In this document: positions 1 through 6,564 of the stretch, one piece after another
Layout: the number at the start of each line of letters is the position of its first letter
Numbering within the stretch: position 1 is the first letter of the stretch
Source: DASZTV01 sp035547515
GTDB lineage: Bacteria; Actinomycetota; Actinomycetes; JAFAQI01
Length of the DNA: 64,000 nucleotides
NCBI GenBank assembly: GCA_035547515.1
Contig: DASZUS010000079.1
Location: forward strand, 1-64,000
Reading direction: 5' to 3'
Notes under the pieces: model-generated
Told to the model about the DNA's origin: nothing
Databases searched by the model: none
The model's input: the letters and a program-made list of their open reading frames with translations, nothing else
Program-made: the position numbers and the translations under genes

Positions 1-373
1 GCTGGTGGAGTCGCGCACCCTCGGCCAGCAGGCGGTTGCCGAGGCGGAGGCTGCTCGCGGCACCCGCTTCGCGCGCCGTCGCCGGCCGACCGGCGCGACG
101 GCGGAGGCTGCCGCGGAGCTCGCCGGCGAGTCGGAGACCGCCGCCGCGGTCGCGGCCGAGGCCGAGGAAGCCGACGTCGCCGAGCAGGCGGCAGAGGTCG
201 AGCCGACGGCGGCTGTCGACGAGCCCGTCGCCGAGGAGCCGGCTGCCGAGGAGCCAGTCGCTGAGGTGCCCGCCGAGGCCGACGAGGCTGATGTGGCCGA
301 ACAGGCCGCCGAGGTCGTGTCGGCTCCCGAAGAGGAGCGGCCGGAAGGCGAGACCCGCTCCGCCGAGGAGTGA
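1..373 (+). CDS. rplQ: 50S ribosomal protein L17, C-terminal part (5' end outside window)
   Basis: This is the end of large-subunit ribosomal protein L17; the gene starts upstream and its frame enters at base 2. The first residues, LVESRTLGQQAVAEAEAA, match the end of the L17 core. A basic RFARRRRP stretch follows, then a tail of about 85 residues made almost only of Ala, Glu, Val, Asp and Pro, with DVAEQAAEV occurring twice. Acidic tails of this kind are known on actinobacterial L17. The stop overlaps the truA start by four bases (GTGA), and rplQ-truA is the usual order at the end of the alpha operon in this phylum. Confidence 0.93.
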   Translation, partial: LVESRTLGQQAVAEAEAARGTRFARRRRPTGATAEAAAELAGESETAAAVAAEAEEADVAEQAAEVEPTAAVDEPVAEEPAAEEPVAEVPAEADEADVAEQAAEVVSAPEEERPEGETRSAEE

Positions 374-1221
374 ACGCGTCGTACGACGTCGACGAGCCCG
401 CCGCCCCGCCTGGGGACGGCGGGCTCGTTCGTCTCCGGCTCGATCTGCGCTACGACGGGACCGACTTCGCGGGATGGGCGCGCCAGCCCGGACAGCGCAC
501 GGTGCAGGAGACCCTCGAGTCGGCGATCGCGCAGGTGCTGCGGCTGGCCGACGAGCCGCGGCTGACCGTCGCCGGCCGCACCGACGCAGGGGTCCACGCC
601 GCAGGGCAGGTCGCGCACGTCGATCTCGACCCGGCGGTCGACCCGTCGCAGCTGCGTCGACGGCTCGACGCGGTGCTGCCCGACGACGTGGCGGTCACTT
701 CCGTCACGGTTGCGGCAGCCGGTTTCGACGCGCGGTTCGCCGCAACCGGGCGCCACTACCGCTACCGGGTCTCCGACCGGCGGGGGGATCCGCTGCGCCG
801 CCGCGACACCGTGCAGTGGAAGCGCGCCCTCGACGTCGCGGCGATGGATCGCGCCGCCCAGGGCCTGGTCGGCGAGCACGACTTCGCGGCGTACTGCAAG
901 CCGCGCGAGGGTGCGACGACGATCCGCGCGCTGCGCCGGCTCGGCGTGCGGCGCGACGAGGACGACGTCGTCGTGATCGAGGCGCATGCCGACGCGTTCT
1001 GCCACAACCAGGTGCGATCGATGGTGGGAGCACTGCTCGCGGTCGGTGAGGGTCGGCGGCCCGAGCAATGGCCGGCCGACGTGCTGACCGCCGGGGTGCG
1101 CGACCCGGCCGTCACCGTGGCGCCGCCGCACGGCCTCACCCTGGTCGCCGTCGACTATCCGGCGGATGATCGGCTCGCGGGCCAGACCAGAGTGACCCGA
1201 CGCCGAAGGGACCAGTCGTGA
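370..1221 (+). CDS. truA: tRNA pseudouridine(38-40) synthase TruA
   Basis: TruA isomerises uridines 38-40 of the tRNA anticodon arm to pseudouridine. The family signature AGRTDAGVHA is at residues 68-77, with catalytic Asp72 in RTDAGVHA. The domain starts near residue 21 (LRLDLRYDGTDFAGWARQPG), and the C-terminal half has HDFAAYCK and NQVRSMVGALLAVGEGR. The length of 283 residues is normal. The GTG start overlaps the rplQ stop as GTGA, so the two are probably translationally coupled. Confidence 0.95.
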   Translation: MNASYDVDEPAAPPGDGGLVRLRLDLRYDGTDFAGWARQPGQRTVQETLESAIAQVLRLADEPRLTVAGRTDAGVHAAGQVAHVDLDPAVDPSQLRRRLDAVLPDDVAVTSVTVAAAGFDARFAATGRHYRYRVSDRRGDPLRRRDTVQWKRALDVAAMDRAAQGLVGEHDFAAYCKPREGATTIRALRRLGVRRDEDDVVVIEAHADAFCHNQVRSMVGALLAVGEGRRPEQWPADVLTAGVRDPAVTVAPPHGLTLVAVDYPADDRLAGQTRVTRRRRDQS

Positions 1222-1688
1222 GCGAGTCGCAGGCGGGGCCGACGTTGTACGAGTACGCCGGAGGCGCCGCCGCGTTTCTCGCCTTGGCGCAAGCGCACCA
1301 CGCGCGCTGCCTGGCCGACCCAGAGCTCAACCACCCGTTCTCACACCCGGGTCAGAACCCGCGCCACGTCGAGCGGCTCGCGGCGTACTGGGGTGAGGTC
1401 CTCGGCGGACCTGACGAGTACTCGCGGCACTGCGGCAGCCAGACCGACCTGCTCGCGATGCACGCCGGCAACGGCGACATGAGCGACCTGGCGCGCCGGT
1501 TCGTCAGCTGCTTCATGGCCGCGGCCGACGATGCCGGCTTGCCCGACGATCAGCGGTTCCGCGCCGCACTACGCAGCTACATGGAGTGGGCAGTGGCCCG
1601 CTTCAACGAGCATCCGACTGGCCCTCACACGATCCGGTCAGGACTGCGGGTCCCGCGCTGGGACTGGGAGGGTCTGATCGAGGACTAG
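1218..1688 (+). CDS. Group II truncated haemoglobin-like protein
   Basis: This is a 156-residue globin of the truncated (2-on-2) family. YEYAGGAAAFLALAQAHHARCLADPEL resembles the N-terminal helices, and ERLAAYWGEVLGGPDEYS matches the segment that reads YWGGPxxYS in group II proteins. The haem ligand is probably His85 or His78, but I cannot fix it without alignment. Such proteins bind O2 or NO and are often linked to redox or nitrosative stress. The GTG start overlaps the truA stop by four bases, so it is the last gene of that transcript. Identification as a globin is firm; the physiological role is not. Confidence 0.85.
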   Translation: MSESQAGPTLYEYAGGAAAFLALAQAHHARCLADPELNHPFSHPGQNPRHVERLAAYWGEVLGGPDEYSRHCGSQTDLLAMHAGNGDMSDLARRFVSCFMAAADDAGLPDDQRFRAALRSYMEWAVARFNEHPTGPHTIRSGLRVPRWDWEGLIED

Positions 1689-1716
1689 TGGGGGTCGACG
1701 CCGCGACGGCCCGTCC

Positions 1717-2247
1717 TCACCACTTCGCGGCGCGGATGAATGCCGCGGACGGCTGGTCGAGCCACTGCGTGATGCGCATCGCGAGCACGATGCCGGTCGC
1801 GAAGCGCGCCGTGCGCAGGCCGGTCAGCTGGTTGCTTGTGCAGCGCAGCACGCTCGCCAGCTCCGCCCAGGTGAGCGACTCGGCTCGGCGCTTCTCGTCC
1901 ATCGCGGCGTAGAGCGCTTTCAAGTTCCATCGCAGCCGGCGATCCGGCCCGCAGTCGGGAAGCCGCGCGTCTGCACGGGCGCTGCCAGGGACGAAGGACT
2001 CGGGAGCCCGGTTCAGCCAGTGCAGCATGAACAACGCGTGCTGGCAGCTGGTCGCATTGCGCTTCGGCATCCCGGTCAGCGTCGACGGGCTGATCGGGTG
2101 GTCGCCACGCTGTGCGTTCAGCGCTGCCGACATCTCCCAGATCTGGTTGGCGACGCCGGTCCAGCTGAGACCGCGCTCGCGCCGCTGAGCGTCCAGCGCG
2201 GAGAACAGCGCCTGAACGTCGAAATCCGGCAGGGCTTTTGCCGTCAC
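1717..2247 (-). CDS. Duplicated helix-turn-helix DNA-binding protein
   Basis: This 176-residue protein consists of two related halves. ALFSALDAQRRERGLSWTGV (from residue 13) aligns with ALYAAMDEKRRAESLTWAEL in the second half, and each is followed by an S/N-x-LTG recognition-helix-like stretch and then HWLNRAPESFV or QWLDQPSAAFI. It therefore looks like an internal duplication of an XRE-like HTH domain. The target is unknown. The GTG start at 2247 lies six bases downstream of a minus-strand TACGGT hexamer, which supports a leaderless transcript from a promoter core shared with the divergent PaiB-like gene. Confidence 0.7.
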   Translation of the reverse strand: MTAKALPDFDVQALFSALDAQRRERGLSWTGVANQIWEMSAALNAQRGDHPISPSTLTGMPKRNATSCQHALFMLHWLNRAPESFVPGSARADARLPDCGPDRRLRWNLKALYAAMDEKRRAESLTWAELASVLRCTSNQLTGLRTARFATGIVLAMRITQWLDQPSAAFIRAAKW

Positions 2248-2252
2248 TCGCT

Positions 2253-2259
2253 TACCGTA
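2253..2259. promoter_or_regulatory. Shared bidirectional -10 element of two divergent leaderless genes
   Basis: The seven bases TACCGTA read as TACCGT on the plus strand (2253-2258) and as TACGGT on the minus strand (2259-2254). Each ends exactly six bases before a start codon: ATG 2265 on plus and GTG 2247 on minus. The whole intergenic region is 17 bp. Confidence 0.65.
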
Positions 2260-2264
2260 CGAGC

Positions 2265-2876
2265 ATGCTCGTCCACCCGTGGGACGCCACCTCCGGCGAC
2301 GCGGAGTGGTGGTCGTTCGTCACCGCGCAGGCGTTCGGTCAGCTGATCGCCGCGGGCCGCAACCGCGACGTGCCGGTCGTCGTACCCACGCAGTTCGTCC
2401 TGGCCGGCGAGGAGGTTCTGCTGCACCTCGCCCGGCCGAACCCGGTCTGGCAGGCGATCGAGGAGAACCCGGTTGTCCTGCTGAGCGTTGCGGGCGACTG
2501 GGCCTACATCCCCGCGGCGTGGAAGGCCATCGGTGACGAGGACCCGTCGATGGGCATCCCGACGACGTACTACGCGGCGGTCCAGCTTCGCTGCGGGGCA
2601 AGCGTCGTCGACGACGCCGACGGCAAGCTGGAGATCCTGCGAGCCCAGCTCGGCGCGTTCGAGCCGGACAGCGGGCACGCCGATCCGGCGGTGCACGAGC
2701 GCAAGCTGGCAGGCATCCGAGGGCTCCGTCTGGCGATCCGCGAGGTGACGGGGAAGTTCAAGTACGGCGGGAACGTCGACGAGGCGCACCGCGAGGCGGT
2801 CGCGGCGCGGCTCGAGCAGCGTGGCGGCCCAGGCGACGAGGCAGCACGCTCTCACCTGCTGCGTCGGCGATTTTGA
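2265..2876 (+). CDS. PaiB-type FMN-binding-fold transcriptional regulator
   Basis: This 203-residue protein resembles PaiB, the FMN-binding split-barrel family annotated as negative transcriptional regulators. Supporting segments are DAEWWSFVTAQAFGQLIAAG near the N-terminus, VLLHLARPNPVWQAIEENP (the HxxRxNPxW region) and the C-terminal KLAGIRGLRLAIREVTGKFK with its K/R-rich IxGK motif. An upstream in-frame ATG at 2238 would overlap the divergent gene. The ATG at 2265 is preferred because it sits six bases after the TACCGT hexamer. The regulated genes are unknown. Confidence 0.8.
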   Translation: MLVHPWDATSGDAEWWSFVTAQAFGQLIAAGRNRDVPVVVPTQFVLAGEEVLLHLARPNPVWQAIEENPVVLLSVAGDWAYIPAAWKAIGDEDPSMGIPTTYYAAVQLRCGASVVDDADGKLEILRAQLGAFEPDSGHADPAVHERKLAGIRGLRLAIREVTGKFKYGGNVDEAHREAVAARLEQRGGPGDEAARSHLLRRRF

Positions 2877-2902
2877 CCCGTTCGGCAGGCCGCGGGTAAC
2901 CT
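2873..2902 (+). promoter_or_regulatory. Probable promoter of rplM-rpsI
   Basis: TTGACC at 2873-2878 and TAACCT at 2897-2902 are separated by 18 bp, a good sigma-70-class arrangement. A second TAACGG hexamer follows at 2904. The -35 overlaps the stop codon of the upstream gene, leaving an untranslated leader of about 65 bases before rplM. Confidence 0.55.
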
Positions 2903-2974
2903 CTAACGGTCGCGCGGCGCAGCCTGCGCGCTTTCAGATCCAAACAGCTGAACCCGAAACGACAAGGCTCCCCT

Positions 2975-3418
2975 GTGCGTACGTTCCAACCCAAGGCTGG
3001 CCAGGTGACGCGCCAGTGGCACGTCATCGACGCGACCGACGTCGTGCTCGGTCGGCTTGCCAGCCAGACGGCTCGGCTGCTGCGAGGCAAGCACAAGCCG
3101 ATCTTCGCGCCGCACATGGACACGGGTGACTTCGTCATCATCGTCAACGCCAGCAAGGTCGCGCTCACTGGTAACAAGCGGGCTGACAAGCTGGCCTACC
3201 GGCACTCCGGCTACCCGGGCGGCCTGACCGCGACCCCGATCAACGAGCTGCTCGAGAAGCGGCCGGAGCGGGTCGTCGAGAAGGCGGTCAAGGGGATGCT
3301 GCCGCACAACACGCTCGGCCGGCAGATGGCCAGCAAGCTCAAGGTGTACGCCGGCCCGGAACACCCGCACCAGGCCCAGCAGCCGGTGCCTTACGAGATC
3401 ACGCAGGTGGCGCAGTAG
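2975..3418 (+). CDS. rplM: 50S ribosomal protein L13
   Basis: This is the 147-residue large-subunit protein L13, an early assembly protein. WHVIDATDVVLGRLAS (residues 15-30) and HNTLGRQMASKLKVYAGPEHPHQAQQP near the C-terminus are the family hallmarks. The start is GTG at 2975, followed by MRTFQPKAG as in other actinobacteria. Its stop overlaps the rpsI start by one base, giving the conserved rplM-rpsI operon. Confidence 0.97.
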   Translation: MRTFQPKAGQVTRQWHVIDATDVVLGRLASQTARLLRGKHKPIFAPHMDTGDFVIIVNASKVALTGNKRADKLAYRHSGYPGGLTATPINELLEKRPERVVEKAVKGMLPHNTLGRQMASKLKVYAGPEHPHQAQQPVPYEITQVAQ

Positions 3419-3951
3419 TGAGTGAGACCGTGACCGAGGACGTCGTCGAGGCTCTCGACGCAGACGACGACATCACCGCGGACAGCGACACCGGCGCTGC
3501 GGAGACCCCCGACTACTCCGACGCGCCGTCGTCAGCACCTGCCGAGCGCAAGCCGCTCGTCCAGGTCGGCGGCCCTTCGGCCGCGACCGGCCGCCGCAAG
3601 GAGGCCATCGCGCGGGTTCGCCTGGTGCCCGGCACCGGCGTGTGGACCATCAACGGGCGCACGCTCGACGACTACTTCCCGAACAAGGTCCACCAGCAGA
3701 TCGTCAACGAGCCGTTCGAGACCCTGGGCATCCCCGAGGGCTACGACGTGCTGGTCCGGGTCAGCGGTGGCGGCGTGTCCGGCCAGGCCGGCGCGGTGCG
3801 TCTCGGTGTGGCTCGCGCGCTGCTCGAGGTCGAAGGTGCTCGCCCGCCGCTGAAGAAGGCCGGCTTCCTGACCCGCGACGCACGGGCCAAGGAGCGCAAG
3901 AAGTACGGCCTTAAGAAAGCAAGAAAAGCTCCTCAGTACTCCAAGCGCTGA
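3418..3951 (+). CDS. rpsI: 30S ribosomal protein S9 with acidic N-terminal extension
   Basis: This is small-subunit protein S9, whose C-terminal tail contacts the P-site tRNA. The conserved core begins near residue 60 (ATGRRKEAIARVRLVPGTG) and ends with the normal basic tail KKARKAPQYSKR. Before the core is an acidic, Thr/Ser/Pro-rich extension of about 55 residues (DADDDITADSDTG), common in actinobacterial S9 but long here. The start is GTG, directly coupled to rplM. The last codons are visibly more AT-rich than the rest. Confidence 0.96.
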   Translation: MSETVTEDVVEALDADDDITADSDTGAAETPDYSDAPSSAPAERKPLVQVGGPSAATGRRKEAIARVRLVPGTGVWTINGRTLDDYFPNKVHQQIVNEPFETLGIPEGYDVLVRVSGGGVSGQAGAVRLGVARALLEVEGARPPLKKAGFLTRDARAKERKKYGLKKARKAPQYSKR

Positions 3952-3981
3952 GAACGCGATTGGCTTCGTTCTCGTCGCCTT

Positions 3982-3997
3982 GCGTGCCTCAGCACGC
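3982..3997 (+). terminator. Weak hairpin downstream of rpsI
   Basis: GCGTGC and GCACGC form a six-base stem with a CTCA loop, 30 bases after the rpsI stop. There is no T-run, so this is at best a weak terminator or RNA stabiliser. Confidence 0.3.
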
Positions 3998-4039
3998 GGC
4001 GGCTCCTGCGGCCTTGCCACTCGCGACCTCAGTACGTAG

Positions 4040-5377
4040 TTGACGCTCTTCGGGACCGACGGGGTCCGAGGAGTCGCGGGCGTCGATCTCACCGCCGACC
4101 TGGCGCGCTCGATCGCGTCAGCGGCGGTGCCTGTGCTGGCCGCTGGTGTCGGGCGGCCGCTCGTCGCCGTCGGCCGTGACCCGCGGGTGTCCGGCGGCTG
4201 GCTGCAGGACGCGGTCGTCGACGGGCTGACCGCGGCCGGTGCCGACGTGGCCCTGCTCGGCGTGATCCCCACGCCGGCGGTCGCCCGCGCCATCGCCGAC
4301 GGGCTGCCCGGCCAGGCAGCGCGCCCGACGTTCGGCGTGGTCATCTCGGCAAGTCACAACCCGGCACCCGACAACGGCATCAAGCTGTTCGGGCCCGGCG
4401 GCCGGAAGCTCGACGAGGCCACCGAGCGCCAGATCGAGCAGCTGCTCGACAACAGCGGCGATGCACCGGCGCGCCCCGGCAAAGTCGCGGTCGATCTCAG
4501 CGACAACCCGACCTGGTACGTCGATGCGCTGCTGCGCACCACTCCGGTCCGCCTCGACGGGCTGAAGGTCCTCGTCGACTGCGCGAACGGGGCGGCAGCA
4601 ACCGTCGCCGCCGCGGCGTACGGCGGGGCCGGCGCGGACGTCACGGTGATCAACACAGACCTCTCGGGTGAGCACATCAACGACGGATGCGGGGCCACCC
4701 ATCTCGATGGGCTCGCCGCCGCCGTCCGGAGCTCGGACGCGGAGCTCGGCATCGCCCACGACGGAGATGCCGACCGCTGCCTGGCCGTCACTTCCGACGG
4801 CGAGGTGGTCGACGGCGACGTGATCCTTTCGATCCTGGCCCTGGCGCGGCAGCGCCACGGCAACCTGCCGGGTGGCCGAGTCGTCGTCACCGTGATGAGC
4901 AATCTCGGGCTGCACCGGCTGATGGCCGACCGCGGAATCGGCGTCGTGACGACGCCCGTCGGAGATCGGCACGTCTCCGAGCGAATGCGGGAGATCGGCG
5001 CGGTGATCGGCGGCGAGCAGTCCGGCCACACTGTGCTGTCCGAGCACGCGTCGACCGGCGACGGCATCCTGACGGGGCTGCACCTGCTCGCCGCCTTGCG
5101 CGAGGCCGGCCAGACCCTGGCGCAGCTCGCCGCGCAGTTCCCGGCGTACCCGCAGGTGCTGGTCAACGTTCGCGTCCCCGACGTCGCAGCGGCGTTGAGC
5201 AACGCGGCCCCGCTCGCAGAGGCTGCGAGCGCGGAGCTCGGCGACGACGGCAGGGTCCTGGTGCGGGCCAGCGGCACCGAGCCGTTGGTGCGGGTCATGG
5301 TCGAGGCCGCTGCGGCGGAGCGCGCGCAGGCGCTTGCTCACCGGATCGCAGAGGGCATCGGCGGCGACGTCAAGTGA
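4040..5377 (+). CDS. glmM: Phosphoglucosamine mutase GlmM
   Basis: GlmM converts glucosamine-6-phosphate to glucosamine-1-phosphate for UDP-GlcNAc and peptidoglycan synthesis. The phosphoserine loop ISASHNP is at residues 102-108 (Ser105), the Mg-binding DGDADR at 241-246, and the sugar-phosphate-binding RASGTEPLVRVMVE near the C-terminus. The length of 445 residues is typical. The start is TTG at 4040: an in-frame TAG immediately precedes it, and MTLFGTDGVRG matches the family N-terminus. The stop overlaps the next gene (GTGA). Confidence 0.96.
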   Translation: MTLFGTDGVRGVAGVDLTADLARSIASAAVPVLAAGVGRPLVAVGRDPRVSGGWLQDAVVDGLTAAGADVALLGVIPTPAVARAIADGLPGQAARPTFGVVISASHNPAPDNGIKLFGPGGRKLDEATERQIEQLLDNSGDAPARPGKVAVDLSDNPTWYVDALLRTTPVRLDGLKVLVDCANGAAATVAAAAYGGAGADVTVINTDLSGEHINDGCGATHLDGLAAAVRSSDAELGIAHDGDADRCLAVTSDGEVVDGDVILSILALARQRHGNLPGGRVVVTVMSNLGLHRLMADRGIGVVTTPVGDRHVSERMREIGAVIGGEQSGHTVLSEHASTGDGILTGLHLLAALREAGQTLAQLAAQFPAYPQVLVNVRVPDVAAALSNAAPLAEAASAELGDDGRVLVRASGTEPLVRVMVEAAAAERAQALAHRIAEGIGGDVK

Positions 5378-6516
5378 GGCGGCTCGGCAGGCTCGCTGCC
5401 GTCCTCGCCGGGATCGCTGTCGCCGCGCCCGCAGGAGCCGATCCGGTCGGGCGGGCCGCCGCCGGGGTCGCCCGCGCGAGCGCCCCCGCCGCTACGGCGA
5501 GCTCGGCGTACGCGCAGCTGACTCCGGCCGAGCGGGTCGGCCAGCTCTTCATGGCAGGGGTCAGCTCGACGAGTCCGTCGCCGACGGCGATCTCTGCGCT
5601 GCGCGGCCACCACGTCGGCAACGTGATCCTCGACGGCAACTCATCCGCCGGTGTGGCCGGCACCGCGGCCGTCTCGGGTGAGCTGGCGAGCTCGCTCGGT
5701 GTCGCCGGCGTACGGCCGTTCATCGCGACCGACCAGGAGGGTGGCGAGGTCCAGCGGCTGTCCGGCCCCGGGTTCTCGGCGATGCCCACCGCGCTCGCGC
5801 AGGGCAAGCTGATGCCGGCCGTGCTGCAGCGGCGGGCGCAGAAGTGGGGCGGCCAGCTTGCGGCGGCCGGAGTCAGCCTCAACCTCGCGCCCGACGCCGA
5901 CACCGTCCCCGCCGCGCACCCGCATGCCAACCCGCCGATCGGTCGCTACGACCGCGAGTTCGGCTACCGCCCGTCGGCGGTTGCGCCCCATGTCGCGGCT
6001 GTGGCCGCCGGCGAGGAACTCGGCGGTGTGGACGTCACCATCAAGCACTTCCCGGGTCTCGGTCGCGCCGACGGCAACACCGACCTGAAGCGGCACGTCA
6101 CCGACCCGACCCGCAGGCACAGCGCCTACCTCGCGCCGTTCCAGGCGGGCATCACTGCCGGCGCGCGGTTTGTCATGGTCTCGCTCGCGACCTACCCGAA
6201 CATCGACCCGGCGCATCCCGCGTGCTTCTCGAAGACCGTGATCGCCGGCATGCTGCGCGGCGACCTCGGGTTCACCGGCGTCGTCATCTCCGACAGCTTC
6301 CACGCGAAGGCGGTCCGTTCCGTCCCGCCCGCGAAGGCGGCTCTGGAGTTCTTCCGGGCCGGCGGGACCATGCTTCTCGACACGCAACGCCCGCCGATCT
6401 ATGCGATGGAGCGTGCCGTGCTCGCCGAGCAGCGAAGCGATCCGCGCTTCGCCTCGACGGTCAAGGCCGACGTCCTGAAAGTGCTGACCGCGAAGGCAGC
6501 CGCCGGCCTTCTCTAG
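5374..6516 (+). CDS. Secreted glycoside hydrolase family 3 (beta-N-acetylhexosaminidase-like)
   Basis: This 380-residue exported protein starts at GTG 5374, which overlaps the glmM stop. It begins with MRRLGRL and a hydrophobic Ala-rich segment typical of a Sec signal peptide; no lipobox Cys is visible. GH3 motifs follow in order: FIATDQEGGEVQRLSG, VTIKHFPGLG and GVVISDSF, the last carrying the likely nucleophile Asp. In NagZ-type enzymes a DSH dyad follows KHFPG; here the stretch reads NTDLKRH, so the acid/base residue is uncertain. The setting between glmM and glmS suggests GlcNAc recycling from the wall. Confidence 0.82.
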   Translation: MRRLGRLAAVLAGIAVAAPAGADPVGRAAAGVARASAPAATASSAYAQLTPAERVGQLFMAGVSSTSPSPTAISALRGHHVGNVILDGNSSAGVAGTAAVSGELASSLGVAGVRPFIATDQEGGEVQRLSGPGFSAMPTALAQGKLMPAVLQRRAQKWGGQLAAAGVSLNLAPDADTVPAAHPHANPPIGRYDREFGYRPSAVAPHVAAVAAGEELGGVDVTIKHFPGLGRADGNTDLKRHVTDPTRRHSAYLAPFQAGITAGARFVMVSLATYPNIDPAHPACFSKTVIAGMLRGDLGFTGVVISDSFHAKAVRSVPPAKAALEFFRAGGTMLLDTQRPPIYAMERAVLAEQRSDPRFASTVKADVLKVLTAKAAAGLL

Positions 6517-6551
6517 GGACGCGGCAGGTCTCGCGGCTGAAGCGGCCCGCG

Positions 6552-6557
6552 TACCCT
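6552..6557 (+). promoter_or_regulatory. -10 element of leaderless glmS
   Basis: TACCCT ends seven bases before the glmS ATG, and no ribosome-binding site lies between them. This geometry predicts transcription starting at or next to the start codon. Confidence 0.5.
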
Positions 6558-6564
6558 TCACACC

